64,000 nucleotides of DNA from NCBI GenBank assembly GCA_023701135.1, contig JAMPXP010000002.1, forward strand, positions 186,001 through 250,000, given 5' to 3'. The position numbers and the translations under genes were made by a program. Below the pieces are notes generated by a model, which saw only the letters and a program-made list of their open reading frames with translations, had not been told where the DNA came from and did no database searches. The stretch is from Desulfobacula sp. Lineage in GTDB: Bacteria; Desulfobacterota; Desulfobacteria; Desulfobacterales; Desulfobacteraceae. Within the stretch, counting starts at the first letter, position 1; each line of letters opens with the position of its first letter. Positions 54,085 to 63,575 of the stretch are shown piece after piece.

Positions 54085-54722
54085 TCATCTTCCTTAAAGG
54101 CAGCAAGTTCCGTTTGATATGCCTTGATATCCACATTAAAGAGGATCTCGCTGGCCGGGAACGAATAATCCCCCATCTCAAATTCACCATACAAATCATC
54201 CCAGAAATCATTGAATGAATCGTTGGCAATATAAAGCGGTTGTTCTTCCTCTGGAAGTGGCGTGATGCGCGGGTTTTCATTTTCAAAAGCACGAATCAGA
54301 AAAGCGGCAACGATGACCGTTGTATCAACCAGGAACTCCCTGGTGAGGGCATCCACGCTGTCGTTCCTTGCTTTTAATTCATCAAGGCCTTTGCCGTGGG
54401 CGGTTATGCCGATTTCATTCCGAAGGTTGCCCATCTGCTGGCCGATGGTTGCCAGGGCAGTGGAAATCTGGGTAACCCGGTTTTCACCTGGGTACCCGAC
54501 GGCAGTGAAAGCCTTTTTCATGACCGCATTGGTTTTTGGCTTAGCTCCAAGTTCAACGCTCTTGGTTTTGCAGATTTCCTTGCCGATGGTTTCCAGAAGG
54601 GCTTTGGCATTTTCAACGGCATGGCTGAAATCAGAAGAAAGGTGCGCTTCAATCCGGTCCGCATAGGTGGTCAGCGCCGACCATCTGCCGTATTGCTCGA
54701 TTACCTTTCTGAGCCTTTCCAT
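54081..54722 (-). CDS. Abortive-infection C-terminal-domain-like protein
   Basis: A 213-residue protein lying inside the hsd operon. The block KALLETIGKEICKTKSV, followed by a Lys-rich helix and QISTALATIGQQMGNLRNEIGITAHGK, fits the Abi_C-type domain, predicted RNA/nucleotide-processing modules of phage-resistance proteins. The N-terminus (LRKVIEQYGRWSALTTYADRI) is a helical region. The gene starts 13 bases after hsdS and its stop overlaps the hsdR ATG, so it is made with the restriction complex. It is an accessory defence factor rather than a subunit. Confidence 0.75.
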
Positions 54723-54735
54723 TTGCTATATCGCC

Positions 54736-55956
54736 TCAGTTTTCATATTCAACCCGTACTTCTCCGCTCATCAGTTTGGGGAGCAAGGTGTCTCTGAGCT
54801 TTTCGAGGGTGCGGATTTGACTATAATTTTCTTTCTTCTTACGGAAAATTGGCTGTAGAATTCCTTTGAAAGCCAACATATAGGATGATTGTGGTATCTT
54901 TATGGTTGTACTTCCAATTTCGCCTAAACTTAAATTTGGCTGAACCGCATGAACAATCTTCCCATCCATAATCTCTTGAAACATATTTGATTTCATAAAA
55001 AGATATAAGAATTCCGGGTAACATTTCACTGGATTTATGCGTATTATCGCAATTGCTTGATTTGTGTTTGCTGGTAAAATATCTTCGGATGCAATAGCGA
55101 CTCGGCCAATCGTACCCGCAATGCTACACAAAATATCTCCTTCTTGGAGCATTGAACGATTCAAGAATTCGTGGGTTTCAGTGCTGATTTTTGCGAATTT
55201 GTCCCAAATGAAATCGCCAGTATCAGTGATTGATTCTGCCTTTATAAAATTAACCCCCGTTTCTGTAAATTGATGCCCAAGCGTTGTTGGTGTTGTTCCT
55301 TTTGTAATTTTAAGACAAAGATCAGAAATGCAGCCATCCATCCAATCCTCCTGCGCCTCCTCCACAAACCACTGCCTAAAAAGGGTTTCGGCCATGGCTT
55401 CGAGGGTTTTGTTCTGGCGGTGAAGCAGGTCTATTTTTGCCGAAAAATCAAAATAGATCTTTCCAACTAAGCGTTGAAAATTCCGATTCGGATATGGGAT
55501 TAATAATTTGTCGAAATCTGTTTTTTTTAAATGCGGTATTACTCCACTGACATCCAAATTCTTGATTTGGGCCTGGACATCTGCTGATCGAAGAGCTGCA
55601 AATAAAAACAAAGGATCTATGACATCTTCGTCAGCTCGTAATGCAACCATGTCTTGTGCAATCACGAAATCAACAGGGTCGGGAACAAGACAAACAGCAC
55701 CATTTTGGCTCCCTTTCAAAGTGAGTAAAATATCTCCAGGTCTTGGATGGGCACGAAACCAATTGTCATAGGTATCTTGAGACACAAACCTTATATTTTC
55801 ATAGATTGGGTATAAGTTTCTATTATTCACGCAATTTGTTGCTATTAGACTTATTCCAAAATTTTCAGTAGGAGCGGTCTTTCCCCGGTTGTCGACAATA
55901 AATTTGGTTGTTTTCGAGAGGGGAATTTCTCCTTTTTCCAGGTGAACATCGCTCAT
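54736..55956 (-). CDS. hsdS: Type I restriction enzyme specificity subunit S
   Basis: A 406-residue specificity subunit with two target recognition domains. TRD1 is about 20-190. The first conserved helical region contains RLVGKIYFDFSAKIDLLHRQN, followed by TLFRQWFVEE. TRD2 begins with ISDLCLKITKGTTPTT, and the second conserved helix is near the C-terminus with KLRDTLLPKLMSGEVRVE. The TRD2-coding half (about 54.84-55.3 kb) is markedly more AT-rich than hsdM and hsdR, as when specificity domains are exchanged. The ATG at 55956 overlaps the stop of a 14-codon micro-ORF. Confidence 0.93.
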   Translation of the reverse strand: MSDVHLEKGEIPLSKTTKFIVDNRGKTAPTENFGISLIATNCVNNRNLYPIYENIRFVSQDTYDNWFRAHPRPGDILLTLKGSQNGAVCLVPDPVDFVIAQDMVALRADEDVIDPLFLFAALRSADVQAQIKNLDVSGVIPHLKKTDFDKLLIPYPNRNFQRLVGKIYFDFSAKIDLLHRQNKTLEAMAETLFRQWFVEEAQEDWMDGCISDLCLKITKGTTPTTLGHQFTETGVNFIKAESITDTGDFIWDKFAKISTETHEFLNRSMLQEGDILCSIAGTIGRVAIASEDILPANTNQAIAIIRINPVKCYPEFLYLFMKSNMFQEIMDGKIVHAVQPNLSLGEIGSTTIKIPQSSYMLAFKGILQPIFRKKKENYSQIRTLEKLRDTLLPKLMSGEVRVEYEN

Positions 55957-56001
55957 ATCTTCACCTTTGCCAGGTTTTCAGCGATCATCGCATTCATCCG
56001 C
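55952..56001 (-). repeat. Duplicated hsdM 3'-end in front of hsdS
   Basis: These 50 bases match 56930-56979 (the end of hsdM and the start of the next gene) at 47 positions, with offset 978. The mismatches include two T/G changes that turn CTG codons into ATG. Weaker similarity appears to continue a few codons further upstream. Confidence 0.88.
55953..55997 (-). CDS. 14-aa micro-ORF (hsdM-tail remnant) coupled to hsdS
   Basis: The ORF reads [14 protein letters not shown] and stop. It is the same as the C-terminal tail of HsdM ([14 protein letters not shown]) with two Leu-to-Met changes that create start codons. GGGAGGAG lies six bases before the first ATG, and its TGA overlaps the hsdS ATG (ATGA), the same junction that hsdM makes with the next gene. 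A hairpin (CGCCGG with CCGGCG, 56033-56049) lies just upstream. It is most simply a vestige of an hsdM-hsdS junction now acting as a translational coupler. Confidence 0.6.
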   Translation of the reverse strand: MNAMIAENLAKVKI

Positions 56002-56061
56002 ACTCCTCCCTTCGTGTCGCAACAATCTCTTGCGCCGGAACTGCCGGCGGGTCACCTTGGG

Positions 56062-56934
56062 TCATAACTCAACCCTCCTCAGCATCTCAATGGCCTGCAT
56101 CTCCATCTTTGAAAACGCGAACCATTTCTTGCCCAAATCTTTGAGCGACGCGCCGATGTGGTAGATATCGTCGTCGATGATCAGAAACCGGTCGTGGGCA
56201 AGTTTGAATTCCAGCACCTCAATGGCCGGGTATTGTGCGTTGAATTTAGCGACGTCCTGGGCAAGTTGACGGCTGATGCTCTTGGTCAGCAACTGCACAC
56301 TCACCTCCACTTTGCGCTTGGTGAGTAACAGCAACACGCTTTCATCCACATAATTGTCAATCAGGATAATCCGGTGCCTGGCGGAACGGATAAGATTGCA
56401 AACAAAGGCGTAGGCATCAAAAACCTGACCATCGAAAAAGATTCCTTGCTTTGGCGGAACGGATTTCTCTTCAATGGCCCTTAAAACCCGCTCAACTTTC
56501 TGGTCTGTTTGGATTTGCTTGATTTCAAGCGAGTCCAGCCGTTGAAAAACCTGGGCATTGGCCGAAAGAAAACGGCGCATGGCGACAAAAGCATTGATAA
56601 TCTGAATACTGACCTTAACGGCTGTCTCACTTCGCAGAACTGCGGAAAGCATGGTGACACCCTGTTCGGTAAAGACATGCGGCAAGCTCGTCGAATGTTT
56701 CAAACTGGCGAACCGGTCACAATTTGTGACCAGTTGCTCGTTTTCCAATGGGTTAAGTTGAAATCTGAATTGTTCGGGAAATCGGGCGATATTTCTTTTG
56801 ACCGCCTGATTCAACACCTTGGTTTCCACTCCATAAAGGGATGCCAAATCACGATCAACCATGACGTGCCTGTCGCGGATCATAAAGATGTAATTTTCGG
56901 CTAACTCAAACTCCGGTTTCAGGCTTAGACTCAT
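56062..56934 (-). CDS. ORF6N-domain protein with phospholipase-D-like C-terminus
   Basis: A 290-residue protein placed between hsdM and hsdS. Residues 10-100 are an ORF6N (KilA-N/Bro-like) DNA-binding domain ([46 protein letters not shown]). A helical linker (about 100-155) is followed by a PLD-like domain ([30 protein letters not shown]). A degenerate HxR-x4-D motif lies in [11 protein letters not shown]. Its ATG overlaps the hsdM stop. ORF6N proteins are often found in phage or R-M loci; the role could be regulation or a defence effector. Confidence 0.85.
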   Translation of the reverse strand: MSLSLKPEFELAENYIFMIRDRHVMVDRDLASLYGVETKVLNQAVKRNIARFPEQFRFQLNPLENEQLVTNCDRFASLKHSTSLPHVFTEQGVTMLSAVLRSETAVKVSIQIINAFVAMRRFLSANAQVFQRLDSLEIKQIQTDQKVERVLRAIEEKSVPPKQGIFFDGQVFDAYAFVCNLIRSARHRIILIDNYVDESVLLLLTKRKVEVSVQLLTKSISRQLAQDVAKFNAQYPAIEVLEFKLAHDRFLIIDDDIYHIGASLKDLGKKWFAFSKMEMQAIEMLRRVEL

Positions 56935-56979
56935 ATCTTCACCTTTGCCAGATTTTCAGCGATCAGCGCATTCAGCCGC
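56930..56979 (-). repeat. Parental copy of the hsdM-tail direct repeat
   Basis: This is the real hsdM 3' end together with its overlap with the ORF6N gene start. It is the partner of the copy at 55952-56001 (47 of 50 identical). Confidence 0.88.
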
Positions 56980-58475
56980 GTCTCCTCTTTCAATTGTTCT
57001 TCGAACTCGGCCTTGAGCCTGGTAAACCGCTCTTTGAAATCAAAATCATCCTCTTCATCGGCCAGCCCCACATACCTGCCCGGCGTCAGCACATAATCCA
57101 GTTCCCGGACCCGGTCAATGGGAGCGGAGCAGCAGAAGCCCTTCACATCCTCATAATTCCCGTCCGGATTCCGCCAGTTATGGTAGGTGCCGGAAATGGC
57201 GGCAATGTCATCTTCCGAAAACTCCTTGGTTCGGCGGTTGATCAGGTGGCCCAGGTTGCGGGCATCAATAAAAAGGATTTCATCGGTGCGGTTGCGGAAC
57301 CTGCCGTTGGCCTTGTTGCGACTCAAAAACCACAAGCAGGCCGGGATCTGGGTGTTCAGAAACAGCTTGGCGGGCAGGTTGATAATGCAGTCCACCAGCC
57401 GGGCCTCGACCAGCTCTTTGCGGATGTCCCCCTCGCCGGAAGTCTTGGACGTCAGGGAACCCTTGGCCAGAACAAAACCGGCCTGGCCGCTGTGGCTTAA
57501 GTGATAAAGGAAGTGCTGTATCCAGGCATAGTTGGCGTTTCCCGGAGGCGGCACACCGTATTTCCAGCGGCCGTCTTTCTTAAGAAGCTCCCCGCTCCAG
57601 TCGCTGTCATTGAAGGGCGGATTGGCGATGACATAGTCGGCCTTCAGGTCCTTGTGGCTGTCATTCAAGAAAGAGCCCTCGTTGTTCCACCTGACCTGGG
57701 AGCTGTCAATGCCCCGGATCGCCAGGTTCATCCTGGCCAGCCGCCAGGTGGTGTGGTTGCTCTCCTGGCCGTAGATGGAAATATCGTTCACCTTGCCCTG
57801 ATGCTCGACCACAAACTTTTCCGACTGCACGAACATGCCGCCGGAGCCGCAGCAGGGATCGAACACCCGGCCTTTATACGGCTCCAGCATTTCGACCAGC
57901 ACCTCGACAACGGAACGCGGGGTATAGAACTGGCCGCCCTTTTTACCCTCGGCCAGGGCGAATTCCCCCAGGAAATATTCAAACACATGCCCAAGCACGT
58001 CTGCGCTGCGGTCTTTGGCGTCTCCCATGGCAATATTGCCGACCAGGTTGATCAAACCGCCAAGGCTGGTGGGATCAAGATTGCCCCTGGCGTATACCTT
58101 GGGAAGCACATCCTTGAGAGACGGGTTGTCCTTTTCAATGGCATCCATGGCCTCGTCAACCGTCTTGCCGATGGCAGGCTGCGTGGCCATGGACTGCAGA
58201 TAGGCCCAGCGGGCCTTTTCAGGAACAAAAAAGACATTTTCCGCCTTGTATTCGTCCTTGTCCTCCGGGTCGGCCCCGGCATATTCGCCCTCACCGCTTT
58301 TCAGCGTGTCATAGAGGCCTTCAAACGCATCGGAAATATACCGGAGGAAGATCAATCCCAGGACAACATGCTTGTATTCCGCAGCATCAATATTCTTCCT
58401 GAGCTTGTCCGCCGCTTTCCAGAGCTGTGTCTCCAGCGGCTCTTCCTTGTCATTAGGCCTCTTGGCGTTTGCCAT
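56931..58475 (-). CDS. hsdM: Type I restriction enzyme M subunit
   Basis: A 514-residue N6-adenine methyltransferase. It has an N-terminal helical HsdM_N domain ([20 protein letters not shown]), the SAM motif [10 protein letters not shown] (207-216), the catalytic NPPF (285-288) and the C-terminal helix bundle. GGAG precedes the ATG. It is the first gene of the R-M operon; the usual hsdS gene follows only after the ORF6N gene. Length and motifs are complete. A promoter is presumably in the 130 bases upstream, but none stands out. Confidence 0.96.
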   Translation of the reverse strand: MANAKRPNDKEEPLETQLWKAADKLRKNIDAAEYKHVVLGLIFLRYISDAFEGLYDTLKSGEGEYAGADPEDKDEYKAENVFFVPEKARWAYLQSMATQPAIGKTVDEAMDAIEKDNPSLKDVLPKVYARGNLDPTSLGGLINLVGNIAMGDAKDRSADVLGHVFEYFLGEFALAEGKKGGQFYTPRSVVEVLVEMLEPYKGRVFDPCCGSGGMFVQSEKFVVEHQGKVNDISIYGQESNHTTWRLARMNLAIRGIDSSQVRWNNEGSFLNDSHKDLKADYVIANPPFNDSDWSGELLKKDGRWKYGVPPPGNANYAWIQHFLYHLSHSGQAGFVLAKGSLTSKTSGEGDIRKELVEARLVDCIINLPAKLFLNTQIPACLWFLSRNKANGRFRNRTDEILFIDARNLGHLINRRTKEFSEDDIAAISGTYHNWRNPDGNYEDVKGFCCSAPIDRVRELDYVLTPGRYVGLADEEDDFDFKERFTRLKAEFEEQLKEETRLNALIAENLAKVKI

Positions 58476-58624
58476 GTGCTGCTCCAGATATAAAATGAAT
58501 CCGTAATCCTGTTAAATGCCTTATCAGGATTTCGTTCCGGTTGTAAAGACATATTTGTGGGGACGGAAAAGGATCTTGCAGGTGTGGGGAAACCATCACC
58601 GGGCGGGGTTTTGAGGAAGGGGCG

Positions 58625-58792
58625 TTAACCCATGCCCATCTCCTGCTCAACCCGCTCGATTTCCTTTAAAAGGCTTTCCCTTTCCTCGGCCGTGAGGCCG
58701 GGGGAGGCAAGGCGTTTTTGAAGGCCGAGCAGGATCATCTCTTCCCTGTACTGGTTGCAGGTGTATTTGGGAGCGGGGTCGTTTTTTGGCAT
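58625..58792 (-). CDS. Small hypothetical protein (55 aa)
   Basis: Reads MPKNDPAPKYTCNQYREEM at the start and ends KEIERVEQEMGMG. AGGAAAG lies before the ATG. It begins 24 bases after the RNA methyltransferase gene on the same strand and is therefore the last gene of the MFS-DUF4438-methyltransferase operon. It has a single Cys and a strongly helical C-terminal half (TAEERESLLKEIE). No family is recognised. Confidence 0.7.
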   Translation of the reverse strand: MPKNDPAPKYTCNQYREEMILLGLQKRLASPGLTAEERESLLKEIERVEQEMGMG

Positions 58793-58816
58793 GGGTTCTT
58801 TCCTGTGAACGGATGG

Positions 58817-60022
58817 TTAAAAGAGATCGTAGCGGACCAGTTTGCCTTCAAGGCCGCCGATCTGAAGGGGTTTTTTCCAGGTGGGGGACAGGGGTACTTT
58901 TTTGATGTATTTGGGTTCGCCAAAATAAATAAAGGCCCTGGAGGTCTTGCACCGGTCCTTTAAAAACAGGCCCAGGTCCGTATAGAATTGATTCAGGTTT
59001 TCGTCCTTTCCCATGCGGATGCCGTAGGGCGGGTTGGCCACAATGACGCTGCCCCGGATGCCTTCGATCTCCTTGAAATCCTTTTGCAGGATCTCGATCT
59101 CGCTGCCGAAATGAAGGCCCATGATATTGACCCTGGCTGCAGCCACCGATTCTTCGGAAATATCGCTGCCGCCGATCAGGGCCTTGGGCAGGGGTCGGTA
59201 ATGGTCCCCGGCCTCTTTTTTTACCTCTTCCCAGAGGCTGGCGTCAAAATCCGGCAGCCGCTCAAAGCCGAATTGGGTTCGAAAGACCTGGGCCGGGATC
59301 CGGCAATAGGCCATGAGGGCTTCGCACAAAAGGGTGCCGGAGCCGCACATGGGGTCGTACAGGGGCAGGCTGCCGTCCCATTCCGACATCCGGATGATGG
59401 CCGCGGCAATGGTTTCCTGCATGGGCGCGGAAACGGATTCCTCCCGGTAGCCCCGTTTGTGCAGGGTGCCGCCGGAGGCGTCAATGGAAAGGGTGGCCAT
59501 GTCCCGGTGAAGATGCAGGTTGACGGTGATATAGGGGTTTTTGGCATCCACATCGGGCCGTTTGTTGGACCTGTCCCGGAAATAATCGGCAATGGCGTCC
59601 TTGACCCTTAAGCCTGCAAAATTGGAATGGGTGATCTTGGATTCCGACACATTGGCGGTAATGGAAAAGGTTTTTTTCGGGGTTAAAAATTCTTCCCACC
59701 GGATCTTCCCGGCCTGGGCGTAAAGTTCATCTTTGTCCTTGCACTCAAAGACCGCAAGGGGGGCCAGGATCCTGGACAGGAGCCGGGCAAAATAGGTTAT
59801 CCGGTAAAAGTCCCGGCGGGAGGCCGTGAACCAGATGCCCCGGTAGACGGGCTTGATCCTGGCCGCGCCCAGTTCCCGGAGTTCTTTAACGGCCAGGTCC
59901 TTGACGGTTTCAGATACCTGGGCGAAATACCGGGATTCCTTTTCATACAGATAGGTGAGCTTGGCCTGTTTTCTGTCCTTGCCGGTTCCTTTTTCAAGGA
60001 TGGCTTTTTTGCCTGTGTTCAA
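58817..60022 (-). CDS. THUMP-domain class I SAM RNA methyltransferase
   Basis: A 401-residue enzyme of the UPF0020/RlmL-YpsC type that methylates guanosine in rRNA or tRNA. The THUMP region (about 50-160) is followed by the SAM block [16 protein letters not shown] (about 225-240) and the catalytic NPPYGIRMG (about 330-340). The lysine-rich N-terminus before the THUMP domain is short. Start is the ATG that overlaps the DUF4438 stop (ATGA). The target is most likely a 23S rRNA G; this cannot be fixed from sequence. Confidence 0.88.
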   Translation of the reverse strand: MNTGKKAILEKGTGKDRKQAKLTYLYEKESRYFAQVSETVKDLAVKELRELGAARIKPVYRGIWFTASRRDFYRITYFARLLSRILAPLAVFECKDKDELYAQAGKIRWEEFLTPKKTFSITANVSESKITHSNFAGLRVKDAIADYFRDRSNKRPDVDAKNPYITVNLHLHRDMATLSIDASGGTLHKRGYREESVSAPMQETIAAAIIRMSEWDGSLPLYDPMCGSGTLLCEALMAYCRIPAQVFRTQFGFERLPDFDASLWEEVKKEAGDHYRPLPKALIGGSDISEESVAAARVNIMGLHFGSEIEILQKDFKEIEGIRGSVIVANPPYGIRMGKDENLNQFYTDLGLFLKDRCKTSRAFIYFGEPKYIKKVPLSPTWKKPLQIGGLEGKLVRYDLF

Positions 60023-60933
60023 ATTTTTTTCCTTAATGCGGGTGCTTTTTTCCGTTGGGTCCCGATCTTCAAGAGACCGGCAAGGTTGGCGATAGGGTCA
60101 ATGACCGGCTCGATGAGGGCCATGGGGCAGGTCATGAGGGTGGAGATGCCGGGGCCGTGACCGGCCAGGAGGCAGTCCGAATGCACCACGATGCCGATGC
60201 TGACGGCTCCCCGGACAAAGGCCCGGCCATAGGAATTGTCATGGTCCAGCAGGGCCACAAAATCCCCGAATCTGAGCTTGTCCAGGCCGTATTCCCGGAC
60301 GGTGTCCGGGTCACTGGTCATGACGTCGTAATCCCCGGCCGCCGTATGGGCCGAGCCAAGGCCGGAGCCCATGCACTGGGCCGGGACCAGGGTGGTGACC
60401 GGTACCCGGAGCCTGCCGCCTTTGATTTCTTTGATCTTCATTTTGTTCAATAGACCGGGGTCCAGGTTGAAGAGCCGGATATCCGGGTAATCCAGGAGTT
60501 TCAGGCCCTGACCCCTGGACCGGATCATGATTTTGTCGTCATAGGTCAGCTTTTCCAGGGCCGAGGCCGGGAAATCCACCATGACGTGTTCGGAGCCGCC
60601 GTGGTGGCCGGTGACTCTTCCTTTTTCTCCCTTGGCGTCCCCGGACACGATGCGGGCCTCGTTTCCGATGCAGGAAAGGATCTGCAAGGCGTCATTGGGG
60701 AATTCAAAGGGTTTTTCCGGGTTGGCCGAACAACTGACCCCGGGCTCAATATGGTCGCCGGCCAGTCCAAAGGCCGAATCCCCCACCCGGACATTCAGGG
60801 TGATCCCCCCGATGCTGGGAAGGATAAAGGGTTTTCCCTCATGGCTCACCCGCCAGCCGGTTCTGAGCCGGGGGGGGCCGGGTTTGCATTGCAGCAGAAC
60901 TTCAACCAGTTTGTCTTCATTTGTTTTCAGCAT
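60019..60933 (-). CDS. DUF4438 family protein
   Basis: A 304-residue soluble protein with the pattern of DUF4438: [75 protein letters not shown] and [15 protein letters not shown]. The sequence is rich in Gly and conserved His/Asp/Cys, suggesting a metal- or nucleotide-binding enzyme, but the function is unknown. AAGGAAG precedes the ATG. It starts 10 bases after the MFS stop and its own stop overlaps the RNA methyltransferase ATG. Confidence 0.82.
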   Translation of the reverse strand: MLKTNEDKLVEVLLQCKPGPPRLRTGWRVSHEGKPFILPSIGGITLNVRVGDSAFGLAGDHIEPGVSCSANPEKPFEFPNDALQILSCIGNEARIVSGDAKGEKGRVTGHHGGSEHVMVDFPASALEKLTYDDKIMIRSRGQGLKLLDYPDIRLFNLDPGLLNKMKIKEIKGGRLRVPVTTLVPAQCMGSGLGSAHTAAGDYDVMTSDPDTVREYGLDKLRFGDFVALLDHDNSYGRAFVRGAVSIGIVVHSDCLLAGHGPGISTLMTCPMALIEPVIDPIANLAGLLKIGTQRKKAPALRKKI

Positions 60934-60943
60934 GGTATCTTCC

Positions 60944-62089
60944 TTATGAATGATCCAGTTTTAAGAGGAACGGGATGGCGAAAAACCCGATCACGGCACT
61001 GACGATAAACATATTGTCAAGCCCTGCCAGGTCGCCGATGATCCCGGCCAGGAATACGGCCACGGACCGGACAAAAAACGAGGCCATCATGAAAAGCCCG
61101 TTGGCGGCCGAAGGGTTCATTTTTGCATTTTCCTGGACCAGGGCCAGCATGACGGGCGTGGTGGACAGAACGGTGAAGCCTGCCACCCCGACCATGGCAA
61201 CTTTGATGAACCCGTCGGTAAACACAAAGGTCAGGATGGCTGCGGGCGCCACCATCAATACCCAGAACAGGACCCGCTGTCTTCCGATCCGGTCGCTGAG
61301 GGTTCCGGCGCAGAGGATGCCGGCCACGCCGAAGGCTTCATACAGGGCCAGGGCTGCCCCGCCGTACCAGAGGCTCCCGGTTTGCCTTTCCACAAAAACC
61401 GTCAGAAAGGTGCCCATGACGGCGTGCATAAAGGACCGGGCCGCCAATACCCCGGTGATGGGCACCAGCACATGTTTGATTTCATCATAGGCGGATTTAA
61501 TGGAGCCTTTCCGCTTCATGCCGGTTTTTTCGGTTTCTTTTTCCAGGGCAAAATACAGCAGGACCGAAATGAGAACGGCAAGGCCCATGACCAGATAAAA
61601 CCGGTCCTGCCCCAGAAAGGAAACGGCAGCCACGGCAAACATGGGGCCCACCATCCGGGCGGCTTCTCCGCCGGTCATATACAGGCCCATGCCCCGGCCT
61701 TTTTTCAGGCCCGAATATCCGGCCACCAGGACCGGGGAGGGCACATGGAAAAGTGCCACACTGATGCCGGCCAGAAACACGAGGATCAGGAGTAAAGAAT
61801 AGGTGCCGGCGTTCAAGATCAGGCTCATGGATACCGCCGTTAGGGTGGGCGCCAGGATGACCAGCCACCGGGCCAGCCCCCGGTTGTCGGCAAAAAGGCC
61901 GATGACGGGATTGAGCAGGGCCGGGACCTGCATCACCGTGGACAAAAGCCCGGCCTGGCCCAGGGTCAGGGACAATTTTTCAATGATCAGGGGCAGAAGG
62001 GGTGAAAGAAAGCTGGTGTACACATCATGGACAAAATGGGAAAAAGCAACCAGCATTACCCTGCCGGTCTGGAATGGTTCAGGTTTCAT
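60944..62089 (-). CDS. Major facilitator superfamily transporter
   Basis: A 381-residue permease with about 11-12 membrane segments, starting [18 protein letters not shown]. Much longer in-frame sequence upstream is only the antisense of the divergent oxidoreductase gene. Membrane segments such as [18 protein letters not shown] and [18 protein letters not shown] are clear, and a basic loop ([16 protein letters not shown]) follows the fourth segment. It probably exports or imports a small molecule; the substrate is unknown. It is the first gene of the DUF4438 operon. Confidence 0.87.
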   Translation of the reverse strand: MKPEPFQTGRVMLVAFSHFVHDVYTSFLSPLLPLIIEKLSLTLGQAGLLSTVMQVPALLNPVIGLFADNRGLARWLVILAPTLTAVSMSLILNAGTYSLLLILVFLAGISVALFHVPSPVLVAGYSGLKKGRGMGLYMTGGEAARMVGPMFAVAAVSFLGQDRFYLVMGLAVLISVLLYFALEKETEKTGMKRKGSIKSAYDEIKHVLVPITGVLAARSFMHAVMGTFLTVFVERQTGSLWYGGAALALYEAFGVAGILCAGTLSDRIGRQRVLFWVLMVAPAAILTFVFTDGFIKVAMVGVAGFTVLSTTPVMLALVQENAKMNPSAANGLFMMASFFVRSVAVFLAGIIGDLAGLDNMFIVSAVIGFFAIPFLLKLDHS

Positions 62090-62209
62090 TTGAGCTCTTT
62101 TATCAGATTTACCCGCTAAAGTAAAAGAATTTGTATGGCGTTTCCCTGGATTCGGACTTAGAATAAGAAAAAGCCATACCTTAAACCCCATCATAAAAGG
62201 ATGACGCTT

Positions 62210-63202
62210 ATGGACCCTATCACTTACAAGGCCATGGTGGTCGAAGAAATTGAAAAAAACAAATTCACAAGGCAGATCCGGGAATTGCAGGTCCGGGACC
62301 TGCCGGACAATGATGTCCTGGTCCGGGTATTGTATTCTTCCCTGAATTATAAGGATGCCCTGTCCGCCACGGGCAACCGGGGCGTCACAAGGACTTATCC
62401 GCACACGCCGGGCATTGATGCGGCCGGGATTGTGGAAGAAAGCCGGGCCCAATCCGTACAAAAGGGGGAAAAGGTCATTGTGACGAGCTATGATCTCGGC
62501 ATGAATACCAAGGGCGGATTCGGGCAGTATATCCGGGTTCCGGCGGACTGGGTGGTGAAAATGCCCCAGGGCCTGGATGAAAAGGAAAGTATGATTTTCG
62601 GAACCGCCGGGTTTACGGCTGGTATGTCTGTTTTTAAATTGACGCAGACCATCACGCCCGGGCACGGGGATATCCTGGTCACCGGCGCCACCGGCGGGGT
62701 GGGAAGCATGGCCGTGGCCATTCTTTCCCATTTGGGCTATGCCGTCATTGCCCTGTCCGGAAAACCCGACACCGGGTTTCTGACCCGCCTGGGAGCAAGA
62801 GCCGTCCTTCCCCGGAAGGATTTTCTTGCCGACACGGCTTCTCCAATCTTAAAACCGCGCTTTGCCGGTGCCGTTGACACCGTGGGCGGAGACATCCTGG
62901 CCACGGCGGTCAAATCCGTTAAGCAGGAGGGCATCGTGACCTGTTGCGGCAATGTGGCCTCCGCTGACCTTCCCCTCAATGTATACCCCTTCATCCTGAG
63001 GGGGGTTTCCCTTTTGGGCATCGATTCCCAGCATTATTCCATGGATCTTCGGATCCTGATCTGGAAAAAGCTCGCCCGGGAATGGAAATTCGAAGGTCTG
63101 GACAGTATTTATGATGAAACCGATCTTTACGGCTTGAACGGAAAAATCGACCTGATTCTAAAGGGGGAGTTAAAAGGCAGGACCCTGGTGAATTTGAACT
63201 AG
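62210..63202 (+). CDS. YhdH/AcuI-like zinc-independent quinone oxidoreductase
   Basis: A 330-residue medium-chain dehydrogenase/reductase of the YhdH/YhfP group, which includes acryloyl-CoA reductase. Blocks are SSLNYKDALSATGNRGV, PHTPGIDAAGIV, GFTAGMSVFKL, the nucleotide loop TGATGGVGSMAVAIL and the substrate region GIDSQHYSMDLR. Zn ligands are absent as expected for the group. Start 62210 is chosen because the AAAAGG upstream is better spaced for it than for the ATG nine bases earlier. It reduces activated double bonds with NADPH. Confidence 0.9.
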   Translation: MDPITYKAMVVEEIEKNKFTRQIRELQVRDLPDNDVLVRVLYSSLNYKDALSATGNRGVTRTYPHTPGIDAAGIVEESRAQSVQKGEKVIVTSYDLGMNTKGGFGQYIRVPADWVVKMPQGLDEKESMIFGTAGFTAGMSVFKLTQTITPGHGDILVTGATGGVGSMAVAILSHLGYAVIALSGKPDTGFLTRLGARAVLPRKDFLADTASPILKPRFAGAVDTVGGDILATAVKSVKQEGIVTCCGNVASADLPLNVYPFILRGVSLLGIDSQHYSMDLRILIWKKLAREWKFEGLDSIYDETDLYGLNGKIDLILKGELKGRTLVNLN

Positions 63203-63218
63203 GTATTTTGTTTTATCA

Positions 63219-63247
63219 TTGACAATGGGGATGAATTACCCTTTAAT
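63219..63247 (+). promoter_or_regulatory. Sigma-70 promoter of the small zinc-ribbon gene
   Basis: TTGACA (63219-63224), 17 bases and TTTAAT (63242-63247) lie about 50 bases before the ATG at 63298. Confidence 0.6.
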
Positions 63248-63297
63248 TTTGGCAGTCCCCGGTTTTCAACACCAACCTTAAACAAGAGGAGGATATC

Positions 63298-63483
63298 ATG
63301 ACCACACCGCAACATTGCCCAGGTTTTCAGCAGTTTAAAAATTTAAAATCCTTTACCTGTAAATGCCCGAAATGCAAAGCCGTAAAGGAAATCTTTTCCG
63401 ATGAGTTTAATAAGGCCCATAAATGCAGCAAATGCGGAGAAGAAATAGATTTTACATCCTGTGCCTATGAAGCCGGAAATTAA
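63298..63483 (+). CDS. Small zinc-ribbon-like protein (61 aa)
   Basis: A 61-residue protein reading MTTPQHCPGFQQFKN, with two CxxC knuckles (TCKCPKCKAVKE and HKCSKCGEE) separated by about 20 residues, plus Cys in HCPGF and SCAYE. GAGGAGGATATC precedes the ATG. It is a stand-alone unit with its own promoter and a hairpin terminator, so it is clearly expressed. Likely it binds zinc or an Fe-S cluster. It may act as a nucleic-acid or redox accessory factor, but this is inference. Confidence 0.8.
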   Translation: MTTPQHCPGFQQFKNLKSFTCKCPKCKAVKEIFSDEFNKAHKCSKCGEEIDFTSCAYEAGN

Positions 63484-63485
63484 AT

Positions 63486-63547
63486 AAAGGCTTACCCCTG
63501 TCCCTGGTTTTGAACGGCTAAGGCATCGAAACCGGGACAGGGCCTTT
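63486..63547 (+). terminator. Hairpin terminator after the zinc-ribbon gene
   Basis: AAAGGC (63486-63491) and CCCTGTCCC (63496-63504) pair with GGGACAGGG (63534-63542) and GCCTTT (63542-63547). Inside, GGTTT pairs with AAACC. This gives a long stem with a short T run at the end. Confidence 0.6.
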
Positions 63548-63575
63548 CAGACGTCCATCTTCCCGGAGACCACCC

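Noticed and set aside
57501-58493. 330-codon plus-strand frame
   Set aside because: Antisense of hsdM, which has all methyltransferase motifs.
62090-62731. N-terminal extension making a 595-residue MFS protein
   Set aside because: The extra 214 codons are antisense to the divergent YhdH-like gene and lack membrane or domain features.
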